A DNA stretch of 64,000 bases from an uncultured Actinomycetes bacterium (lineage in GTDB: Bacteria > Actinomycetota > Thermoleophilia > Solirubrobacterales > Solirubrobacteraceae), in NCBI GenBank assembly GCA_937888775.1, contig CALAQT010000149.1, forward strand, positions 21,709 to 85,708, read 5' to 3'. Shown piece by piece: positions 52,284 to 61,751 of this stretch. The notes beneath the pieces were generated by a model. That model worked only from the letters and a program-made list of their open reading frames with translations, had not been told where the DNA came from and did not search any database. How positions within the stretch are numbered: the stretch's first letter is position 1; each line of letters opens with the position of its first letter. The position numbers were made by a program, and so were the translations under genes.

Positions 52284-53197
52284 CCGCGACCGCGTTGGCC
52301 GGTGCGCTCGTCGGTTTGGGGGTGTGGGGCCTGGTGCGGGCTCTGCATCCCGCGCGACCGTCGCTGGCCGAGGCACTGGCATCGCTCCGCCCGGTCACCG
52401 TGGCACAGCCCATCGTGACTCCGGCGGAGGCGACGTGGGGGCCGATTGCGCGGCTGGGAGCCCCAATCGTCCGACTGCTGGACCGCAGTCTCCGCTCGCC
52501 CACAAGCCTCCTCTCCGCGCGCGTTCACCGTGACCTGCTCGTCGTTCAGCGTTCGGCGCATCGCCACCTCGCTGAGAAGCTCGCCACGGCCCTGATCGGT
52601 TTCCTGACACCGACGCTCGCCGCCAGCCTGCTGACGGCCGCGGGAGCGCCGATTCCGTTCGCGCTTCCGGCAGTCGCCAGCGTCGCGCTTGGGGTGGCAG
52701 GGTTCTTCCTGCCCGACGGCGCGGTGCGCTCGGAGGCGGAGAAGCGCCGCGACGAATTCCGCGAGGCGCTCAGCGTCTTCATCGACCTGACCTCCCTCGG
52801 CCTCGCCGCGGGCAGTGGCCCGGAGGAGGCGATGGCAGAGGCGGCCCGGGTCGGCCGCGGCTGGTCGTTCGCGCAGCTCCGTCGAGCCCTTGAGGTGACC
52901 GCGTACAGCCGCGAGACCTCATGGACGGCGCTGACCCGTCTCGGCCAGGAGCTCGGCGTGCCCGAGCTCGAGGAGGTGGCATCAAGCATCGGCCTCGCCG
53001 AGGAGAAGGGCGCCCGCGTTCGCGAATCGCTCGCGGAGCGCGCAACCTCGATGCGCCGCGCCCGCCTCGCCGAGGCGGAGGGCAAGGCGCGGCGGGCGTC
53101 GCAGCGCATGAGCCTTCCTGTTGTGCTGCTTCTCGTCGGCTTCATCGTCTTCATCGCGTATCCGGCGATCGAGCGAATCGTCAGCGTAGGCCAGTAG
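52280..53197 (+). CDS. tadC: Tad pilus inner-membrane protein, TadC
   Basis: A 305-residue F-domain protein and partner of TadB. The helix FREALSVFIDLTSLGLAAGS, then GPEEAMAEAARVG, and ALTRLGQELGVPELEEVASS are the F-domain core. Hydrophobic helices lie at the start, in the middle (SVALGVAGFFLPDG) and at the end (SLPVVLLLVGFIVFIAYPAI). It overlaps tadB by four bases and is followed 15 bases later by a pilin-like gene with its own strong binding site. Confidence 0.87.
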   Translation: MTATALAGALVGLGVWGLVRALHPARPSLAEALASLRPVTVAQPIVTPAEATWGPIARLGAPIVRLLDRSLRSPTSLLSARVHRDLLVVQRSAHRHLAEKLATALIGFLTPTLAASLLTAAGAPIPFALPAVASVALGVAGFFLPDGAVRSEAEKRRDEFREALSVFIDLTSLGLAAGSGPEEAMAEAARVGRGWSFAQLRRALEVTAYSRETSWTALTRLGQELGVPELEEVASSIGLAEEKGARVRESLAERATSMRRARLAEAEGKARRASQRMSLPVVLLLVGFIVFIAYPAIERIVSVGQ

Positions 53198-53212
53198 TCA
53201 GGAGGGAATCGA

Positions 53213-53407
53213 ATGGCAGACCTCGAGGCAATCCGTGCACTGACCGCCATGTTGGCGGCGCACCTTGGAGCGTTGCGCCGCGACGAGCGCGGCTACTCAA
53301 CCGAGGCGGTGGTGGTGACCGCCGCGCTCGCAACGCTCGCCCTGGTGGTGGTTGGGATCATCGCCTACAAGGTCACCCAGCAGGCCAACGGCATCCAAAC
53401 GCACTGA
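53213..53407 (+). CDS. Flp-type pilin-like protein
   Basis: A 64-residue prepilin. The leader ends RRDERG, and the segment YSTEAVVVTAALATLALVVV, then GIIAYKV carries the Glu early in the hydrophobic helix, as in type IVb pilins. Cleavage next to the Gly would leave a 35-40-residue pilin. GGAGGG lies seven bases before the ATG, the best site in this operon, which suits an abundant structural subunit. The prepilin peptidase gene is not in the window. Confidence 0.72.
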   Translation: MADLEAIRALTAMLAAHLGALRRDERGYSTEAVVVTAALATLALVVVGIIAYKVTQQANGIQTH

Positions 53408-53410
53408 GAC

Positions 53411-53869
53411 ATGACTGCGACACCGACCAGCGGCTGCGCGCGTCCGAGACCACGCACGCCCGCGCGCCCGCATCGCAGAAGTTCTCGGGACGAAGCCGGG
53501 GCGGTATCGGCGGAACTGGTCGTGGTCACGCCGTTGCTGATGCTGCTCTTCCTTCTCGTCGTGCAATTCGCACTGTGGCAGCATGCTGCGCACATTGCCG
53601 AGGCGGCGGCACAACGTGGCGCACAGAGCGCGCGCCTGCAGGGCGGCACGGACGCACAGGGCTACGCGGACGCACAGTCCGCGACCTCCCAGCTCGGCGC
53701 GAACCTCTTGGTCAATCCGACAGTCACGGTGACCCGCGCCGGCGATGTCGTGCGCGTCGAGGTGTCGGGCACGGCGGAGCAAGTAGTGCCCTTCCTGTCC
53801 CTGCCGGTGACTGCTGTGGTCAACGGACCGGTGGAGCGCTTTACCGCACCTGGGGCGGTGGCCCCGTGA
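53411..53869 (+). CDS. TadE-like minor pilin 1
   Basis: A 152-residue protein with a basic start, a prepilin-like site (SRDEAGAVSAELVVVTPLLM) and one membrane helix. After it comes QFALWQHAAHIAEAAAQRGA, the usual TadE helix, and a periplasm-type beta domain. TadE proteins are minor pilins exported by the Tad machinery. It starts four bases after the pilin stop and ends in a GTGA overlap with the next TadE-like gene. Confidence 0.8.
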   Translation: MTATPTSGCARPRPRTPARPHRRSSRDEAGAVSAELVVVTPLLMLLFLLVVQFALWQHAAHIAEAAAQRGAQSARLQGGTDAQGYADAQSATSQLGANLLVNPTVTVTRAGDVVRVEVSGTAEQVVPFLSLPVTAVVNGPVERFTAPGAVAP

Positions 53870-54285
53870 GCCGTCGGCCCCGCAGCGCGGGCGCAGTCTC
53901 GCTCGAACTCGTGCTCGTCGCGCCGCTCTTCCTGCTGCTGCTTGACTTCGCCGTCTTCGGCGGCCGGCTCACTGAGAGCCAATCACGGGTCGACGACGCC
54001 GCTCATGCTGGCGCACGGGCCGCCTCCCTGGAGCGGACGGTGGGAGGCGCGCAGCTCGCCGCCAACCAGATCGTGGCCGCCACGCTCGGACAGAGCGACG
54101 CCAGCTGCCACACGTACCAGGTGAGTGTCGATACGAGTGGCTTTCGCGCCGGTGGGAGCGTCGCGGTGACCGTCAACTGCGACGTGCTGGTGAGCGACCT
54201 GTCCTGGCTCCCCCTTCCGGGGACACGCACGGTGTCGGGCAGCTTCGTCTCCGCGGTCGACACGTATAGGAGTTCGACCCCATGA
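53866..54285 (+). CDS. TadE-like minor pilin 2
   Basis: A 139-residue paralogue of the preceding gene, with SRRPRSAGAVSLELVLVAPL, FLLLLDFAVFGG as processing site and membrane helix. It then has SQSRVDDAAHAGARAASLER and a short beta domain. The frame is open far upstream, but the GTG at 53866 overlaps the previous stop, as elsewhere in this operon, and gives the normal TadE start. Two Cys residues in the outer domain may pair. Confidence 0.78.
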   Translation: MSRRPRSAGAVSLELVLVAPLFLLLLDFAVFGGRLTESQSRVDDAAHAGARAASLERTVGGAQLAANQIVAATLGQSDASCHTYQVSVDTSGFRAGGSVAVTVNCDVLVSDLSWLPLPGTRTVSGSFVSAVDTYRSSTP

Positions 54286-54704
54286 CCCGCCCTCGCCGCC
54301 GCGGTGAGAGCGGCCAGACGATCGCGTTCGTCGTCGGAATCACCCTGGCGCTCCTGCTCCTCATCGGACTGACCGTCGACGGCGGTCGCATCCTCTCCGC
54401 CCGCGAGCGTGCGCTCGACGAGGCGCAGGAGGCCGCCCGGGTCGGCGCGCAACAGCTTGACCAGGCCGCTCTCCACACCCGCGGCGTCGTCATCGTCAAC
54501 CAGGCGGACGCGTCCCGCGCCGTGCAGGTGTACCTCCAGGCTACGGGCGACACCGGTTCGGTCAGCGTGCAGGGCACGGATGTGCAGGTCTCCGTGCAGC
54601 ACACCCTCGGCATGGACATCCTCAGCCTCGTCGGTATCGGGACGGTCACCATCAGCGAGACAGGAATCGCGCATGCCGCGCAGGGCACGGTGGCCGGGAG
54701 ATGA
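54282..54704 (+). CDS. TadG/Rv3654c-like pilus-associated protein
   Basis: A 140-residue protein with the start RRRGESGQTIAFVVGITLAL, LLLIGLTVDGGRILSARERA, followed by LDEAQEAARVGAQQLDQ. This matches the N-terminal TadG-type (Flp pilus-assembly) helix found in the last of the TadE/TadG group. A short outer domain follows (VQVYLQATGDTGSVSVQGTD). The von Willebrand domain of full TadG is absent. ATGA overlaps connect it to both neighbours. Confidence 0.75.
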   Translation: MTRPRRRGESGQTIAFVVGITLALLLLIGLTVDGGRILSARERALDEAQEAARVGAQQLDQAALHTRGVVIVNQADASRAVQVYLQATGDTGSVSVQGTDVQVSVQHTLGMDILSLVGIGTVTISETGIAHAAQGTVAGR

Positions 54705-57514
54705 CAAGGAGCCGTCGCGCGGCAGCCGGCCTCGGAGCATTCACCGCCCTCGCCGGCCTGCTCGTCGGCGTGCCTCTGGCACTGATCCTGACCGTGGGCT
54801 GGCCTCTGCCGCACTCCTTGCCCACGGTGGACGAGGTTCGAACGCTGCTCGCGACGTCCGGTATCCCCGACGTCGTTCTCATCGACACGCTCGCCGTCAT
54901 CTGCTGGATCGCTTGGCTGGATCTCGCTCTCGCGACCGTGGTGGAGCTTGGTGCCACCATCGCGGGGCGCGCCGCGTCGCGGCCGCTCATCGCCAGGCCG
55001 TGGCAGGCGCTGGTGGCCCGGCTGATCACCACCGTCGTCGTGGCCGTGGTGGTCATCGGCAGCCGCCCGCAGAGCAGTCCGCCGCCACGCGCCGCCGCTC
55101 TTGCCGGGGCTCTCGCCGGGCGGGTGCCGAATCGACCGTCCGATGCCGTGACCGTCGGGCACAGCGTCGCTGCGCCTGCTCCGGTATCAGCGCCGACATC
55201 AGACCGCTACGTCGTGCGTCGGGGGGACACGCTGTGGGCGATCGCGGGTCAGCGGCTCCGGGACCCCCGTCGCTGGCCGGCCATCTGGCGTGACAACGCC
55301 CACCGCTCCGAACCGGGCGGACGGCGCTTCAACGATCCCGACCTGATCGTGCCGGGGTGGACGCTCGACGTACCCACCCAGCCGACCAACGCCAGCACGT
55401 CACCCGCACCACCGCAGACCTCCATCGCTGGGCCGACGCCACCCTCGGGAGCGGGCCCCGCGCCCTTGCCCAGCGGCGGCGTGAGTCTGCTGCCGTCGCC
55501 TGCGCCCTCATCCACGGAGAGACCCGTCGCGACTGTTCCACCTGCGCACCGTCCCGCCGCGCGTCCCGATTCGCGCTCCGACGTCGGCCCATCAGGGGTG
55601 ACCTTGCCCTCGGGCGGCCTGGTTGGAGGTGCCTTCGCATCCGGCGTCATCGCCGGCCTCGCCGCCGCGCGACTACACGAGAGGCGGCGGCGGCGGGTCG
55701 GCTCAGCCCCGGCCAGTGCCGTCGACCGATTGGTCGGCCCGACGGTCCGTCATCTCCGCCACGCCATCGCTCCACGCCGGGCACCTGGCGAGGACGATCA
55801 AAGGGCGAACGGCCCGGCGCCGCCTGAGGCCAGCGAGGAGGCCCCGCCGGCTTCTATCGCGGGGCCGCTCGCGGCCGGCGTCACCGGGGACGGCGACGCG
55901 CTGACGATCATCGATGTCGTCGACCTCAGCGGCCGGAGCCTCACCGGCGACGGCGCTGAGGGGGTGGGGCGCGCGCTGGTCACCGCGGCCGTCGTTGAGC
56001 CCCCGCTCGATGGCGCGAACCTGGTGGTCGTCGGACAGGCGCAACGGCTTCTCGGCGGCATGGGATCGATCCCCGGGGTCGAGGTAATCGACTCACTCCC
56101 CGGGGCGATGACGCGTCTCGACGCCGAATGCGAACGCCGCGAGCGCGTTCTGCGCTGGCAGGGGGGATCCGATTACCGCTCGATTGCGTCGTCAACGGAC
56201 CCGCTCGGGGCGCTTCTCGTCGTCATCGATGGTGCGGATGTCGACGCCGGAGCGAGCAACCTGAGAGCTATAACCGACCGAGGCCGCCGCCTCGGGATCT
56301 CGATCGCGGTGATCGGCGAGGCCCCGGGCTTCGAGCCGGTTGAGGTCGCCGCCGACGGCGTCATCGGCTCTGACACGAGAGCGCCTGTGTCGGAGCGCCT
56401 GTTCACGGTGGCGGACGCCGAGGCGAGCGAACTCCTTGCGCTCGCCAGCGCCAGCCGTGGACGAGAGTTCCAGTCCGTGCCCCCGCCGGCGGAGGCCGAC
56501 GGGATTCCCGGTAACGACGCACCGACGGTGGCGGTCACGTCTCTGGTCTCCGATCGTGCGGTTCCTGTTGACCTGCGGCTCTTCGGACCGCCGCGCGTGG
56601 TCGCCCAGGGCGCGGAGGTGACCACCGGTCTCCGCGCGGCCGCCCGCGAGTTGCTGTGCCTGCTGGCGGTTCACCGGTCGGGCCTTCGCCAGGAGGAGGC
56701 GCTCGCCGAGATGTGGCCCGACGACGAGGACGAGCATCTCGACACCTTCCGCGTCGCCGTCACCAGCACGCGCCGCCGCCTGCGCGAGCTGTGCGGAGAG
56801 GACGGTCAGTACGTAGTGCTCATGGGCAACCGCTACATCCTCGACGCAGACACGATCGACTGCGACCTTTGGCGGTTCGATGCCGCCATGGCCCTCGCAG
56901 CGCGTGAGTCTGACCCGGCGGGCCGCCGACAGGCCCTGCTCGCAGCAGCCGAGCTGGTCGCCGGCGAGCCGCTGGCCGGCGCGCCATATGAGTGGGCCGA
57001 ACCCGTACGCGAGAACCTGCGGCGCCGCGCCATCGATGGTCTCGGTGAACTCGGCGCCGTTCTCGGCGCGGAAGGCGACCTCGCCGGGGCCGTGCAGGCT
57101 CTGGAGCGGGCCCGCATCGTCGACCCGTATTGCGAAGACGTCTACCGCCGCCTCGTGGGGTACCTCGCCGACGTGGGGCGGGATGACGTGGCGCGGCGCG
57201 TGTACCGGGAGCTTGAGAAGCATCTTGCTCAACTCGGCGCCCAACCCGACGAGGAGACCGAGGCGATCATGCTGGCGCTGCCGGCTCGGGCGGCGGCGGC
57301 GCTGCCAGCCGCGCCGCCTCGGAAGGCCCCCTCCAACCCATCATCGGACGACAACGATGATGATGCGGCGGCCGATGAGGAGACGGCCTACGCGGCGCGG
57401 ACCACGATCATAGGCGGGCGTGTACGTGACGGTGACCCGGTTCATTCACGTTCTCCTGTCCGCGAAGATCAGCTTCACCTGCCGATCATCGACGTCGCGT
57501 CTGACGATTTCTGA
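54701..57514 (+). CDS. Membrane protein with LysM and BTAD domains, last gene of the tad operon
   Basis: A 937-residue multi-domain protein. Three hydrophobic segments lie in the first 125 residues. A LysM peptidoglycan-binding domain follows at about 168-225 (YVVRRGDTLWAIAGQRLRDP, then PDLIVPGWTLDVP). A Pro/Ser-rich stretch and another short hydrophobic segment (GGLVGGAFASGVIAGLAAA) come next, then a degenerate NTPase-like region (about 385-590). The end is a winged-helix/BTAD module (VDLRLFGPPRVVAQGAEVTT, LLAVHRSGLRQEEALAEMWP, ALERARIVDPYCEDVYRRLV). This order is known from actinobacterial and related Tad loci. It may link cell-wall state to pilus regulation. Confidence 0.82.
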   Translation: MTRSRRAAAGLGAFTALAGLLVGVPLALILTVGWPLPHSLPTVDEVRTLLATSGIPDVVLIDTLAVICWIAWLDLALATVVELGATIAGRAASRPLIARPWQALVARLITTVVVAVVVIGSRPQSSPPPRAAALAGALAGRVPNRPSDAVTVGHSVAAPAPVSAPTSDRYVVRRGDTLWAIAGQRLRDPRRWPAIWRDNAHRSEPGGRRFNDPDLIVPGWTLDVPTQPTNASTSPAPPQTSIAGPTPPSGAGPAPLPSGGVSLLPSPAPSSTERPVATVPPAHRPAARPDSRSDVGPSGVTLPSGGLVGGAFASGVIAGLAAARLHERRRRRVGSAPASAVDRLVGPTVRHLRHAIAPRRAPGEDDQRANGPAPPEASEEAPPASIAGPLAAGVTGDGDALTIIDVVDLSGRSLTGDGAEGVGRALVTAAVVEPPLDGANLVVVGQAQRLLGGMGSIPGVEVIDSLPGAMTRLDAECERRERVLRWQGGSDYRSIASSTDPLGALLVVIDGADVDAGASNLRAITDRGRRLGISIAVIGEAPGFEPVEVAADGVIGSDTRAPVSERLFTVADAEASELLALASASRGREFQSVPPPAEADGIPGNDAPTVAVTSLVSDRAVPVDLRLFGPPRVVAQGAEVTTGLRAAARELLCLLAVHRSGLRQEEALAEMWPDDEDEHLDTFRVAVTSTRRRLRELCGEDGQYVVLMGNRYILDADTIDCDLWRFDAAMALAARESDPAGRRQALLAAAELVAGEPLAGAPYEWAEPVRENLRRRAIDGLGELGAVLGAEGDLAGAVQALERARIVDPYCEDVYRRLVGYLADVGRDDVARRVYRELEKHLAQLGAQPDEETEAIMLALPARAAAALPAAPPRKAPSNPSSDDNDDDAAADEETAYAARTTIIGGRVRDGDPVHSRSPVREDQLHLPIIDVASDDF

Positions 57515-57570
57515 CGCCGCGCCGACTTTCGCCGCTTACCCGGACACCGTGCTTACCCGGGCGGGCAGTT

Positions 57571-59844
57571 CTAGTCGTCCGATTCACCGTCCGGCGACGA
57601 TCCTTGATCGTCAGCGATAACGGTGAGCTCGGCCGCCCCACCGGACATCGCTTGCGCGGAATCGTCTGCTTCACCGTCGGCTGGTGCGGACGAGCGTTCC
57701 GCGCGAACCTCCGGATCACCTTCGGGTCGCCAACCGGTTGCATATCGCACGGCCAGCATGAGGGTAGACAACTCGGCCGCGGTCGTCTCCGGGCCGCTCT
57801 GGAGGTCGGCCGTCACGAGTTCACTCGCTCGGTGCCGGACTACGTCCTCGGGAACCAACTTCGTGAGCCAGCTCCAGCTCAGCACCTCGGTCGTCGTAAC
57901 TGATACCGACCCCTGGGAGGCGCTTCTGATGTCTCCGCGGGCCGCCATGATGAGGGCACGCATAAAGGCGTCATCGGCGCACCTCACGCGGAGGTATTCG
58001 CGGCCGTCCTCGGTCGTCGAGAGAAGTTGGGGAAGGTCCAGCGACGTCAAATGTGCCGCGAGTTCCGTGATCGGCATCGTGATTGCACGATCGCGAATGC
58101 GGTCCGCGAATTCCTGCTCGAGCTCAACGGTCACCATCCCCTGGCCAACTCCCTTCTGGTTCCCGACGAGCTGAAGGAAGAACAGCATCGCCGACGGGTC
58201 TGGGATTGCATCGAAGACCGCGGCGACGAGAGCCGGCCTCGCCGCTTCTGGGACGCGGCGCAACAGCCGAATGACGACTCGCCCAATGGTGACACTGACC
58301 GGCTCACCGAACATGCCTGGCTGGCGGTGAGGGAGGCGCCGCATCGCAATCAGGACGCTTGGAATGGACGTGACCGCGATGTCGTCTTCGACAGCGTTGC
58401 CCTCGTCGAACTCCAGGGTCTCCAGCTCAAAGGCGAGGCGGGTCAAGGCGTCGTACAGCTCGGCCGAGGTCAGTGCCTCCAGTTGCTGTTGCAGGTGGTC
58501 GGGCTCTCCGAGAGCTCCAACGAGGGCGTCGACGATCGCTGCGGGCACCACGCCAGGTGGCAGTCGTCGCTCGAGGTAGAAGCGCAACACCGACGGATTG
58601 GCGACTCGGCGCTCTCGGCGCCAAGTGGACTGCCATTCCGGGCCGAAGTGCATGTTCTCCAGATAGCGTCGCGCAGCCGGGAAAAGGCAGCGGCAGACGG
58701 GACCAACGAGTGACTCGTCGGCCATCACCAGCTCGCCCAATGGACCGTCCTTCGGGTCATGGCCGTGTCGCCCGGCGTACGGCTGAGGATCCCGCGTCGA
58801 GGTGAGAGTATCGGCGAGGTTGACGATGGCCGTGAACGCCGCCGGCTTCAACACCCGGATGGCCTCCAATGCCAGCACGTCGGCGAGTGCGACTTCATCA
58901 CCGATCAGCCGCAGGGTCATCGGCAGGCTCTGCAAGTATCTGACGACGTGACGCGGAGTGAGGAGAAGTGGCCGGATGAGATAGGCGAAAGCGTTCTCCC
59001 AATCCGGCCGGCTGAAGGGTCCAGTGGGAGCCGTCTCTACGAGCTTGCCTATCCCAGTGAGAGCAAGCTCGGCGACGTTGACATCGATGGCGGTGGGAAC
59101 ATCGTGCGTCACCTGCACGATCTTCTCCAGATAGGCCCGCCCATACTCACGGTCCCCGCCGCCCAGACACTCTTCCATGCGTGCGCGATCGAAGGCCAGC
59201 AGATAGACGGTGTTCGGGAAATCGCCGACGAGTCGTACCAGCCGAACAACGTCGCGGACCTCGTCGGCTGCAAGGCGATCGACATCGTCAACAACAACGA
59301 CGAGGGGGCGGTCGAGCCCGCCGAGCGCCTTCTTAAGTGCGGCACGCTGCTGTAGCAGCGACGGACCCGCGCCAAGTCTCTTGATCGCATTCGTCGCGAC
59401 CTCCGCGACGGGCGTAGCGCCGACCAGCCCGGCAAGCGGTGAGAGGGTCTCGCCGTAGGCCGCCAACTGGCTGGCGACCTTCTTCAATTTCGACGGGCCC
59501 TGCTTCATCTGCTTGGAGAGCTCGCCGAAGAACGAGGTGACGAGCGCGTCCGTCCCGGAGAACATCCACGGGTTGAACTGCAACACGGTGGCGCGATCGC
59601 CGATGGCGTCAATTGTCATGTTGACGATGGATGTCTTGCCGCTTCCCCAGGGACCTACAAGGCCGATGACGTAGCCGCTGGCGGTCGGCACCGTCAACAG
59701 CTCGTCAGCGAGGGCGTGCGCGAACGTGTCCCGGCCCAACCGGTCCTGTTCGAGGGTCTCGATGGGCCAGTCCCCAAGACCGAGGGTCGGGTCCGGTGGG
59801 TCGGACGCCGGCGGCTCTGCGTGAGGCGGAGGCGCGGTGGTCAC
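57571..59844 (-). CDS. KAP-family P-loop NTPase
   Basis: A 757-residue STAND-like ATPase. The N-terminus has DWPIETLEQDRLGRDTFAHA, then Walker A GLVGPWGSGKTSIVNMT (62-78), FNPWMFSGTDALVTSFFGEL (the KAP sensor block) and Walker B LVVVVDDVDRLAADE (180-194). YLLAFDRARMEECLG completes the KAP signature. No membrane pair is obvious inside the domain. The C-terminal 400 residues are helical. The GTG at 59844 overlaps the stop of the sigma gene by four bases, so the two are one operon. KAP NTPases occur in signalling and in several anti-phage systems. Confidence 0.85.
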   Translation of the reverse strand: MTTAPPPHAEPPASDPPDPTLGLGDWPIETLEQDRLGRDTFAHALADELLTVPTASGYVIGLVGPWGSGKTSIVNMTIDAIGDRATVLQFNPWMFSGTDALVTSFFGELSKQMKQGPSKLKKVASQLAAYGETLSPLAGLVGATPVAEVATNAIKRLGAGPSLLQQRAALKKALGGLDRPLVVVVDDVDRLAADEVRDVVRLVRLVGDFPNTVYLLAFDRARMEECLGGGDREYGRAYLEKIVQVTHDVPTAIDVNVAELALTGIGKLVETAPTGPFSRPDWENAFAYLIRPLLLTPRHVVRYLQSLPMTLRLIGDEVALADVLALEAIRVLKPAAFTAIVNLADTLTSTRDPQPYAGRHGHDPKDGPLGELVMADESLVGPVCRCLFPAARRYLENMHFGPEWQSTWRRERRVANPSVLRFYLERRLPPGVVPAAIVDALVGALGEPDHLQQQLEALTSAELYDALTRLAFELETLEFDEGNAVEDDIAVTSIPSVLIAMRRLPHRQPGMFGEPVSVTIGRVVIRLLRRVPEAARPALVAAVFDAIPDPSAMLFFLQLVGNQKGVGQGMVTVELEQEFADRIRDRAITMPITELAAHLTSLDLPQLLSTTEDGREYLRVRCADDAFMRALIMAARGDIRSASQGSVSVTTTEVLSWSWLTKLVPEDVVRHRASELVTADLQSGPETTAAELSTLMLAVRYATGWRPEGDPEVRAERSSAPADGEADDSAQAMSGGAAELTVIADDQGSSPDGESDD

Positions 59845-60530
59845 ATCAGCTCTCCCCTGTGTGCTCGCAGGCGACACCGGGCTCGACTCAATCGCACGGC
59901 GATTGCGCCGGTGCTCACCGAGAACTCCGCTGCGATTTCTTTCAGGCTCCACCCATATGCCTGCATCACCAGCGCTCTGCTGTCGCTGGGGCCCAGGACT
60001 GCGATGGCGCGCTTGATCGCGTCGCGCGTGATCACGGTGTCGTCCGGCGAGGGCCCGGGGTCGCAGAGTGTCGCCTCGGCGTCGTCAAGGGCTGTCTGCG
60101 GCCGGCACAAGTGGCGCCTGGCCTTCTTGTAGGCGTTGGCGAGGTAGGGCAAGCACCAGCCAGCGAAGAGAGCTTCGAGGGTGCCGAGCGCCGGATCCCA
60201 TCGGCCCGGGGCGAGGATGTCGTCCCGCAGACGGAGCAGCACCTCGGAGACGGCCTTGGCGGCGATCTCCTCGGCGAGCGCTTCCTGCTGAAGCACCGGC
60301 TCCGGGTATAGGCGGAAGCCGGCGCGAGCGCAGCGTTGGAACACACTTCCGTTCTGAATGGCGGCGGCGAGGTCCTTCAGCGCCCCCCGCGCCAGCCTCT
60401 CCTGAAGCGCTTCCCAACGCGTGCCGGTGTAGCCGTCTTCGATCGCCTGATCGACCAGTTGTGCGGTGCTGTCCTCACCGTCAGCGGCGTGGTCCTGAGC
60501 GGAAACGTTCGATGGCTTCAGCGATCCCAC
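59841..60530 (-). CDS. Sigma-70 family (ECF-type) factor coupled to the KAP NTPase
   Basis: A 229-residue sigma factor. Region 2 is represented by EEIAAKAVSEVLLRLRDDIL and GTLEALFAGWCLPYLANAYK. Region 4 is AIAVLGPSDSRALVMQAYGW, SLKEIAAEFSVSTGAIAVRL, SRARCRLRAHRG. The coupling with the KAP gene (GTGA overlap) suggests that it controls its own operon or the neighbouring secretion genes. No anti-sigma gene is visible; the KAP protein could fill that role. The ATG at 60530 is the first in frame. Confidence 0.82.
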   Translation of the reverse strand: MGSLKPSNVSAQDHAADGEDSTAQLVDQAIEDGYTGTRWEALQERLARGALKDLAAAIQNGSVFQRCARAGFRLYPEPVLQQEALAEEIAAKAVSEVLLRLRDDILAPGRWDPALGTLEALFAGWCLPYLANAYKKARRHLCRPQTALDDAEATLCDPGPSPDDTVITRDAIKRAIAVLGPSDSRALVMQAYGWSLKEIAAEFSVSTGAIAVRLSRARCRLRAHRGELM

Positions 60531-60827
60531 ACCAAGTATCCGTCACGTAGTGGGCACCACATTACAGCCCGATCCCGGTCTGCCCCCCAAGTGGGCGACG
60601 GCAACGGAGCTGTCGACAGCGCGTCAGGAAAGCGGGGCATCGAGACGAGGATGCCACGGCCACGACCGGAGGCGACACGCGACGTGAACGCGCGGTGGAC
60701 ACGTCGTGGACAGGACAGCGCGCGTTGGCCTCGCCCCCGGCCGCCGGGCGTGTGAGTTCACGGCGTGTTCATCCCGAGTCCATCGGCCCTGGTGGCATGG
60801 CGGCCTGCACCAACCAGGAGGAGCCCG

Positions 60828-61751
60828 ATGAACCCACCCACCCAGTTGCATTCCCCCCTCGCCGACATGGAGCGAGCGTTTCGGTTGGCGACCCGCGCCC
60901 CTGCCCTGCTGGCCCTCGACGGCGCCGCGGTCGCTTCCGACCTGCCCGGCCGTTCCGTGCCGCTTGACGAGCTTCGCCAGCTTCTACTGCACGGTCAGGT
61001 GAGCTACGCGACCAAAGACAGGTCCCTGGGTCTGGTGGCCTCCCGTGCGCAGTCGGGCGACGGCCTCTGGACGGTGGGCCTCGCCGGGTTGCTGATGCCG
61101 GGACTCAAGCGTGTTGCCCGACGACTGCGGAGTGCCCCCGGAGTTGAGGCGGCGGAGGTTGGCCCGGAGGTGGTCATCGCACTACTCGAGTCCATCTCCC
61201 GCGTCGACCCGGCCGGGGACCGCATCGCCGCGCGGCTGTGCTGGGAAGTGTACCGGCGCGCCGCTCGCGCGCTGGGCGTCCGGCGTCACACAGCACGGGA
61301 GCCCGTGTGGCCAACCGACCTCCTGCCGGGTTGCGCCGTGTCGTCGACCAATCCCGAGGAGGTGATCGCACGGGCGGTCAGGGCTGGCGCCCTCACCGTC
61401 GACGACGCCGAATTGATCGCGCGCACCCGCTTGGAGTGTCAGCGCATCACCGACTTGGCCGCGTCCCTGGGGCTGCCCGCGGCCCGGCTTCAAAAGCGAC
61501 GCGCGCGAGCGGAGGCCCGGCTCACCGACATGCTCCGCCGGGAGGCGGCCGGTGACATCTCCGATGCCCACCGCTCGCGTGCCGGCGCACTCACCAGCCC
61601 TCCCAGCTCGGGCGCGGGCCCCTCCCGGTACCGGAGCCGCCCCGGCGGCCGACTGCCCGGCCTGACTGCGTCGCCGTCGGATGTCTACGCCTGGGCGCAG
61701 ATGGCGCCGACGACTGCCGGATCGAGTTTCGGCCGGATGGCCGCGGCATGA
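60828..61751 (+). CDS. Sigma/HTH-like protein at the head of the secretion-type unit
   Basis: A 307-residue soluble protein. GGAGGAG precedes the ATG at 60828, which decides against the codon at 60765. The middle contains GPEVVIALLESISRVDPAGD, RIAARLCWEVYRRAARALGV, a helical region like that of sigma-like factors. AGALTVDDAELIARTRLECQ, RITDLAASLGLPAARLQKRR, ARAEARL is a good region-4-type helix-turn-helix. The Pro/Ser-rich tail is probably disordered. It diverges from the sigma/KAP operon and couples by four bases to the membrane gene downstream. Confidence 0.65.
   Translation: MNPPTQLHSPLADMERAFRLATRAPALLALDGAAVASDLPGRSVPLDELRQLLLHGQVSYATKDRSLGLVASRAQSGDGLWTVGLAGLLMPGLKRVARRLRSAPGVEAAEVGPEVVIALLESISRVDPAGDRIAARLCWEVYRRAARALGVRRHTAREPVWPTDLLPGCAVSSTNPEEVIARAVRAGALTVDDAELIARTRLECQRITDLAASLGLPAARLQKRRARAEARLTDMLRREAAGDISDAHRSRAGALTSPPSSGAGPSRYRSRPGGRLPGLTASPSDVYAWAQMAPTTAGSSFGRMAAA

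Noticed and set aside
52921..53865. Upstream part of the frame that contains TadE-like protein 2
   Set aside because: It crosses tadC, the pilin and the first TadE gene in a wrong frame; the GTG at 53866 is the supported start.
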